Below are positions 57,425-64,000 of a stretch of 64,000 nucleotides of DNA, in pieces. Position 1 is the stretch's first letter. Every line of letters begins with the position of its first letter. A program made the translations under genes and the position numbers. The notes under the pieces were generated by a model. The model saw only the letters and a program-made list of their open reading frames with translations. It searched no databases and was not told where the DNA came from. Source of the stretch: Aphrophora alni (lineage: Eukaryota; Arthropoda; Insecta; Hemiptera; Aphrophoridae); assembly GCA_963513935.1 (NCBI GenBank), contig OY740765.1:76615718-76679717 (forward strand). Direction: 5' to 3'.

Positions 57425-58436
57425 GTATGTAATTAAAAAAATCTTATTTTATAAAATATTTCCAGTACTCATGAATATATTGTTAGACTTAGTACGGCAA
57501 AGGTAAAAAAAAGTTCATACAACAATTTACATTATTAATGGAAGAAAATGTAGACTAGTTAGATGTAACAACTCATGAAAACCGGGAATGTATAAAAGAG
57601 AAATTTAGATTAATTTACTGAATTTATATTTTATAGGGCGCCGTTCTATGAGTAAAGCATAAATTAAATAAATTTTAAAAAATCGGGATTTTGAACTCAA
57701 GGAAAGTGTACTTATAGTCACAAGTGAATCACAAATTTTTTGATATATAAAGAATTTATGGAGGACCTTCTGCAAAACATACATAGATACAGTCATATAA
57801 TTTTTCCTAAAATTCTTATAACTAACAGGTTCCTAAAATATAATGGTCGATGCCTTTAAGTCTTTAAGAGAGTGCAGTGTAGTAGTGTGTTGATCTAATA
57901 GTCAGGTTATCCCCAACTGGCTCAAAGGATCCACCAGCGTTTTTTAGTTGGACTGGTACAGAATGCTTCTCGGAATGCTTCTTAGCTCATCATTGCCCGA
58001 CGAGAATGGTCGTGTTGACTCTCTCGTCACTACGGGACCTTCTCATTAAACTGATCGCCTCTAACAAATCTTCAAAAGTGACACGTCGAATGAGCTATTC
58101 AACATTTTAATAGTTTTGAGTTGAACTAAAATAAAATCAGTGTAAAGTGTCCTGGTATAGAGGCTTGCATTCAACCGCATACGTTTTTAAGTTCTTTTAA
58201 GATTATTGCTTGGAAAAAAAACTAAATTCGATAATTTCATTAACAAATGTTAAAAAAGACAAATTTTGTATATCAGAACTTTATTTTGCTTGTTTGAAAA
58301 AGAGAAATATTAACTAACTAATGTACGAATAAGAGATTTGTAAATTACTTTTATTTTTGTAAACAATTTAAACTAACTTATATAATAGACTTTGATCAGA
58401 AAATTAAGAATTGTTAGGCATAAGTAAAATCTAGGG
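57425..58436. other. CLASP intron, no recognised feature
   Basis: AT-rich with a slightly GC-richer patch at about 57890-58090 for which I have no assignment. Just before 58437 the sequence CTAGGGTTAACCCT makes a palindrome around the TTAA of copy J. Confidence 0.45.
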
Positions 58437-60367
58437 TTAACCCTCTGAGTGTTACTCAACCCCATGGGTCGATTTTCAACGCGTTGTTTAGTCAAATGAC
58501 CCGAAAACACGTATTTTGCAATTCTACATTTCGCCCACTTAGAATCGTCCTATCGCAATAAATAAAAAACCGTTGGAAAGCTAATGTTCCGTAGATGCAT
58601 AATCATGCAAAAAAAAAATATCACAAAACGTTGTAAATAATATTAAAAAAATTGCTAAAGATTGCATATTTTTATGCGTAAAATCAAAGATTTGAACTGC
58701 GCAGTTGTAAGTAGAAATGACGCTATTTTTCCTCAGATGTTCACAAATCTATTTTTCTGTCAAACAGGTCGACCATAACACTATTCACATCTTTCTCTTT
58801 CGATCTGTGCTTTCCAAATCTTTCTATCTGTCATAGATTGTGAGATATATCTATTTTACCAAAGTAGTAACCAAACCGAACCAGACTCATTTTTCTTTCG
58901 GTGCAGTTTATTAAATATGAAATATCGATTACTTACATTGATATTTTGTAACCGATCTTTACACTATTAGGAAGATAAAGTTTAGATCTTTCAGTTGGTA
59001 CCACTCTTTACGTCTTAGAGTTAGTTTTAAGTTATTTTTTCTGACTTGCAAATTACCGTTTTACTCAGGCTTGTTTGTATAGTAAAATGACGGGTTGTAA
59101 TAGGCGTTGTGCATGACTTGGGATTATTTTTGTTATTTTGAAGGTATGTTTTATTTATTTTTTAAAATTTGAGTATTCAAATTATAATATCTATATTATT
59201 GTTTGTAGAATTTATTGTTTTGAGTGAGTGAATGTTATTGTCAGAAATCTAATACTTAGGCTGTCTAGAGATAGGTTATGTTATAATCTGGTCCACCTTT
59301 TTAGCAAATTTCCATGTGTTTACATATCAAAATAATTTTGTTTAATGAAAATTTTATAAATTGATTATGTTTTTACCAAAATGTATGCAAAATGTTAAAA
59401 ATTGAAATAGGCCTATCTATAAATTTTTAAAAATTGGTTTATATACCTATTTCTTAGGAATTTTGCCTCCGGTTACAGGGTAATTTAGTTGATTCTGTAC
59501 ATAATAACTCCAAAATGTTTCCATCTAAAATTTTTTGCATTACACACATAAAATCTATGTATCTTTCTGAGAACATAGGTAATAAAAACTTGGGTTTTGA
59601 ATAATAATTATATTTTTGGTGAATTTTTGATAATATGCCTATCTTTTGAGCAAATTATCACTTTTTACGTAAAAATTCACCATGTCTAATGAAAATTTTA
59701 TAAATTGATTTTTCTTTTTAACAATTTTTATCCACAAATATATTACAAATCTCTAGTAATACTTAAAAAAAATAAAATAAATAATTTTTGTATGGTGTAT
59801 ATTACCATTTCTGTGAAATTCTTGCCTCTGTTACTTTCAGATTTTTTGCTATTTGACATAATAACTCCAAATTTTTTACATCTAAATTTTTTTCACTACA
59901 CAGCTAAATTCTATGCACCTTTCTGAATATAATGATATATAGAAGTTGCGTTTTCCATAAATATTATAATTGTTGGAGAATTTTTGAAAACAAGCCTAAC
60001 AATTTCCCTTTTTTTGTAAACCAATTTTTGTTTTTTTTAAAATGTAACAAATTATTATTTTTTTTTCCCTAAATATATTCACGAATATTATACAAAACTT
60101 CTGTTTATCTTGAAAAAAGGTGGTAAGCTAATGATTTTGGATGATACAGGTTTTTCTGAAAAATGTTAACTTCATTTTTTGACATCTAACATACTTATTC
60201 CAAAACCGTTTAAATGTATTTATTTTTTTTTTAATTACATAGATAAATTCTACGCATCTTTCTGAGAAAAATGATATATTATAAGTTAGGTTTTGTATAA
60301 AAATAATATTTTTTTATTAATTATTAAACAAACAAAGTGAATTAACATGCGCCTCCCACAGGGTTTT
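58437..60367 (+). mobile_element. TTAA-family MITE copy J
   Basis: Begins TTAACCCTCTGAGTGTTAC and ends GCGCCTCCCACAGGGTT, with the last TTAA mutated to TTTT. About 1.93 kb, orientation as copy B. An imperfect hairpin (TCAACCC/GGGTCGA with one mismatch) lies at about 58457-58473. Its right half is complementary to copy K next to it. Non-coding. Confidence 0.78.
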
Positions 60368-60374
60368 GTGTGTG

Positions 60375-61296
60375 GCAAAATAATTGCCTTCAAGTGGCAA
60401 TGTTAATTTTCTTCGTTTTTTAAAAAAGTAATAAAAAATATTATTTTTATACAAAACCAAACTTATAAGGCATCATTTTTCTCAGAAAGATGCATAGAAT
60501 TCATCTATGTAATACATTTTTTTTTTTGAAACGGTTTTGGAGTAAGTATGTTACATGTAAAAATGATGTTTTTCATTTTTCAGAAAAACCTGTATCATCC
60601 AAAATCAATAGCTTACTACCTTTTTCTAAGATATACAATAGTTTTCTGTATTATTTGTGAGTATATTTAGGGGGGGAAAAAATGTTACATTTTCAAAATT
60701 TAAAAAATTATTTTACGTAAAAACTGAATTTTCTTTTCTTTTTTTTTTCAAAAAAAAAAACAAAAATAGTAATATATATCTTTTACACAACTTCTATATG
60801 TCATTATATTCAGAAAGTTGCATAGAATTTAGCTGTGTAGTGAAAAAAAAAATGATAGATGTAAAACATTTGGAGTTTTTGGTCAAATACCAAAAAATCG
60901 AAGAGTAACGAGAGAATAATTTCACAGAAATCAGTACATAAACCATATAAATTTTTTTGTTTGATTTTTTAAAAATATTACAAGAGATTTGTAATATATT
61001 TGTGTATAAAAATTGCTAAAAAGAAAAATCAATTTTGAAAATTTTCATTAGACGTGGTACATTTTTACGTAATATATAAATATTGTCTAACTATTTTCAA
61101 AAATTCACAAAAAATATAATTTTTATTCTAAACAAAAGTTTTTATTACCTATGTTCTCACAAATATACATATATATTTTATGTGAGTAATGAAAAAAAAT
61201 TTATATGGAAACATTTTAGAGTTATTACGTACAGAATCAACAAATTTACCCTGTAACCGAGGCAAAATTCCACAGAAATAGGTATAAAAACCACAT
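60375..61296 (-). mobile_element. TTAA-family MITE copy K, inverted, truncated
   Basis: Starts with a small hairpin ATTGCC/GGCAAT (about 60383-60401), then GTTAATTTTC, and follows the family in reverse orientation up to ATTCCACAGAAATAGG at about 61282, where it ends sharply. With copy J it forms an inverted pair separated by a few bases. The truncation point is about 120 bases upstream of the next CLASP exon. Confidence 0.72.
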
Positions 61297-61413
61297 TTGT
61301 GCACCAATTATTTGTTTTTATTAGAGTTACAAAATTATATGAAACATTGTTGATGCCGTTACCTGTTGTTTATTATTTTAATGTAGCCTACAATTTTGTT
61401 TTGTCTGTTTCAG

Positions 61414-61540
61414 ATCGCAAGTAGTTCGTGAGGCCTGCATCACTGTTGCTTTTTTATCGCAACAACTACAACACAAATTTGATCACACTGCAGAATTTGT
61501 GATACTTGCTTTAATGGGTCTCATTCAAAATTCTGCTAAG
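61414..61540 (+). CDS. CLASP: CLASP exon, middle of TOG2
   Basis: A 127-nt exon with acceptor TGTCTGTTTCAG and donor GTAAAT. It completes an arginine codon, then reads SQVVREACITVAFLSQQLQH, KFDHTAEFVILALMGLIQ and NSAK. The SQVVREACITVAxLS..KFDH pattern is highly conserved in animal CLASPs (recalled) and forms an intra-HEAT helix pair of TOG2. It ends in phase 0 and joins the exon at 62877. Confidence 0.95.
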
Positions 61541-62876
61541 GTAAATAAAACTTTATTTGTTTTTAATTATTCAACATAGTTTTAGCAGCCAAGTCCTCAA
61601 TTGTATCCGCATCTAGATGTTTTAAATATTTACCTTGCAGATTAGTCAAATGAAAGAAAACAAATTAGGGGTAGCGAGATCTCGAAAATTTATCTTTTTA
61701 GCGAGAACAGGTTCATTTCTCTGGTGTATTTTTCTCTTCGGCCAAAAATTTCATGATTCATTTTTAAAATATAGAGTTATCTTATTTGCTTAGTTAAATT
61801 GTAATTATGTGTCTCAAAGACAATGTTTATTCAAAATATTTTTTAAGGCATTCAACCATTTAGATTGATAAAAATGTATACAATTTTCTTGTAAGCATAG
61901 ATTACCATATCCTTCTATTAGAAGACATCTATAGGCAATATAATGAATCAGTGTTGCAAACAAAAGAGCCCAAAGTTTACGAAAAAGTCATCTGAAAGCA
62001 GAATAAACTCAGTACATCTCGGTTTTTCTTCGTAATTTAAGGAAATTCCTAAACCAAATATTCCTCAATTTACGAATCCCAAAATTGTTTTGTGAAAATT
62101 TTAATAGTTTTGTATTAAAAACAGCTTGATAATAAATTTGAAACAGCTCCATAGTGAATATTTATGTTTTTTTCTGATTACTTATAAACCAGCATTTTTT
62201 AGAGTTCCTTATATTTTGGAGTGAATAAATTTTGTTTGGGTTCTTAAAGGCTACACTTGGGCAAAATTTTATCAAAACGATTAGATCCAATTTAAGTAAT
62301 ATTGTAATTTTGTGTTTTTCTTATTACAGCTACCCCCAAATTTTGAGTTTCCAAATTTTTTTTTTAAATGCCCTGAGGTGTGGCCATAATGTATGCCCTC
62401 ATTACCAAATTTGATTAAAATTGGTTCATGTATTTGGGTTGTAGAGCACTGTACATATAACAGACGATAACAAGGTAGTTAAACAAACATTATTCCCAAA
62501 ACCATTTTTTGGTCACAAGGGACTTTGCAATGAATATATCTGCAAAAATCTGGATATCGATTTTTTGATGTCACACAACTTTCTATATATTACGTATATG
62601 TAAGAAAGTAAATATGTGAAGTTACACAAAAATTCCACAAATAAATAAATATGTAGAGTGAATAATGACTAAATTAATGAGTTTGTTGTTTACTCTCTTT
62701 GAGCAAACAAGTATCAGGGTTGATACAAAAGTTTTGTTTATTAATATAAGCTTATGTTTATTAGTACTTGTAATATCAGTATTTCCAGATTAATATCAGT
62801 TCTGTATAAACTTATACTTTTATATGAACTATAATTGTTAAACATTCTTATTACATTTCCTATTATATTTTTATAG
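61541..62876. other. CLASP intron, contains a dispersed repeat
   Basis: AT-rich intron. 62240-62520 matches the block at 3745-4010. The acceptor TATTTTTATAG ends at 62876. No gene. Confidence 0.5.
62240..62520. repeat. Dispersed repeat, copy 2 (partner at 3745-4010)
   Basis: Shares ACACTTGGGCAAAATTTTAT, TTATTACAGCTACCCCCAAA, GTGTGGCCATAATG and ACCAAATTTGATTAAAATTG-type stretches with copy 1, in the same order and orientation. Family unknown. Confidence 0.55.
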
Positions 62877-63130
62877 GTGATATCATCCTCGGGAATAACT
62901 ACAGTAAGATTTATTGTAACATACACTCATGCGCCCAGATTAATACCACTACTAGTCAGTAATTTATCTTCCAAGTCTCGTGACATCCGAAGAGCAACTT
63001 GTGAGTTTCTTGACTTGATTCTGCATATTTGGAACACACATTCCCTAGAAAGACATATAGCTTTACTTCAAGATGCTATTAAGAAAGGTTTATCAGATGC
63101 TGATTCCGAAGCAAGAATACATGCTCGAAA
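62877..63130 (+). CDS. CLASP: CLASP exon, C-terminal part of TOG2
   Basis: A 254-nt exon with acceptor TTTTTATAG and donor GTAAGT. It reads VISSSGITTVRFIVTYTHAP, RLIPLLVSNLSSKSRDIRRA, FLDLILHIWNTHSLERHIAL, and DADSEARIHARK with the last codon split. The THxPRLIPL, THSLERH and DADxEARxxARK blocks are the signature end of CLASP TOG2 (recalled vertebrate sequence is closely similar). It ends two bases into the lysine codon and continues beyond the window. Confidence 0.95.
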
Positions 63131-64000
63131 GTAAGTATCTAAATTATTCTTTCACTTCTGTTTGTAATGGCCGAAATGGACCCATTAAAGGCAGATTGTT
63201 TCCTTACTTCTAACTTCATAATCTACCGGATAAATTTTGACATATTTGGTAAATGACACTTTTTAGAATTTTGTTGAATCATTTTAAATATTATTAAAAT
63301 TGGTCAATTTGTAATAGCTTATTTCCTAGCTTTGTTTTTGTTGTGTTATTTTGTTGTTAACTCATTTTATATTTGTTATGGCTTCGTGATTATTTTATAA
63401 ATTCTTCTCATGTTCTGTTCGGTACAAGATTTTTACCTTCTGCTATCATTGGAATCGGTGCAACCCACCTGATATTATTTGAACTCCATAGTAGAAAAAT
63501 TGGTTTCCTTTGTATTTAAAGATCTGTCTGTCCACCTAGTTTTGTTTGTGGTTTGCCATAACCAACCTTTAGCACTAGTTTTATTCCTTTTACTTGTTCA
63601 GAAGTGTGTTATAATTGTAAATAAGCTTAGTTTGTTAGTGGTGGTTATTATAAAAAATATAAATGTGTGAATATTTCTTATGGATTAGTGTTGTATTTGT
63701 GATGGCATAGGTCCAGGCCCGTTTTTAACCCTTGTAGCGCCTCCCCCCTGGGCAAATTAAAGAGATGCACCCCCCGATTAATTCATTTTTGCCAGTTTTG
63801 GTTCGGGAGGGATTTCTCCCTTAACTCCAACGAACTCCTTTTATTTGGTGAGTCGGTAAGTCTTTCCACTATCCACCACCTATGGACCCGCTGTGTTACG
63901 GACTGGCAACCGTCTACTGTAAAAACTTGCAAGTATTATTACTGCAGTTACAGGCGTAGGTGTTATGATTGACGTCACAACATAACAACCTTGTATTTTA
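63131..64000. other. CLASP intron, no recognised feature
   Basis: AT-rich up to about 63690. From 63700 the sequence becomes GC-richer, with CCAGGCCCGTTTTTAACCC and a run of C, which resembles one end of a DNA transposon cut by the window edge; I cannot assign a family. Confidence 0.4.

Noticed and set aside
57315..57506. Separate small gene starting at the ATG at 57315
   Set aside because: The methionine directly follows an acceptor AG and the sequence is the continuation of CLASP TOG2; the reading past 57424 is intron.

Overview
This is AT-rich eukaryotic DNA, almost certainly from an arthropod and probably an insect. It holds part of one host gene in very large, transposon-filled introns. 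The host gene is the microtubule plus-end protein CLASP (Drosophila chb/orbit/mast type) on the + strand. Seven exons can be read, at 1110-1135, 2863-2944, 7990-8061, 22371-22528, 57315-57424, 61414-61540 and 62877-63130. They have GT-AG borders and mutually consistent phases. Together they encode the linker before TOG2 and most of the TOG2 HEAT array. Both ends of the gene lie outside the window. One intron, 22529-57314, is about 34.8 kb.

Everything else is intronic and mostly mobile DNA. From left to right: a Tigger/pogo-like element (4504-5863) with a TTAA-flanked MITE nested in it; a pogo N-terminal fragment (about 6860-7300); a decayed mariner on the - strand (about 8185-9100); another Tigger-like MITE (9268-10269); and a composite hAT-like element bounded by perfect 8-bp duplications (11035-21714). 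The hAT contains a dead LINE, itself split by a TTAA element, plus a further TTAA-family copy. In the giant intron there is a nearly intact piggyBac transposon with a 709-codon transposase frame (22758-25833) and a Tigger-like MITE (28988-30079). A stack of TTAA elements follows (31167-38564), carrying a solo LTR (33333-33899) and a nested relative. Then comes a very young LTR retrotransposon on the - strand (40098-49832). It has 2,767-bp LTRs and encodes only Gag and a protease.

A non-autonomous, piggyBac-like family with termini TTAACCCT..AGGGTTAA recurs about ten times (A, B, C, D, E, F, G, H, J, K, plus an old diverged copy I). By my boundaries it fills nearly 20 kb, about 30% of the window. 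Several copies carry a subterminal hairpin whose arms differ in sequence between copies yet still pair. The transposase in the window has different terminal repeats, so it is not obviously the driver of this family.

The most notable items are the Gag-Pro-only LTR element with its canonical -1 slippery heptamer and 36-bp hairpin repeats, the TTAA family with changing but paired hairpins, the hAT composite, and a roughly 0.9-kb inverted pair of TTAA elements just upstream of a CLASP exon. I see no tRNA, rRNA or CRISPR. All comparisons rest on reading the sequence and recalled family features, not on database searches.
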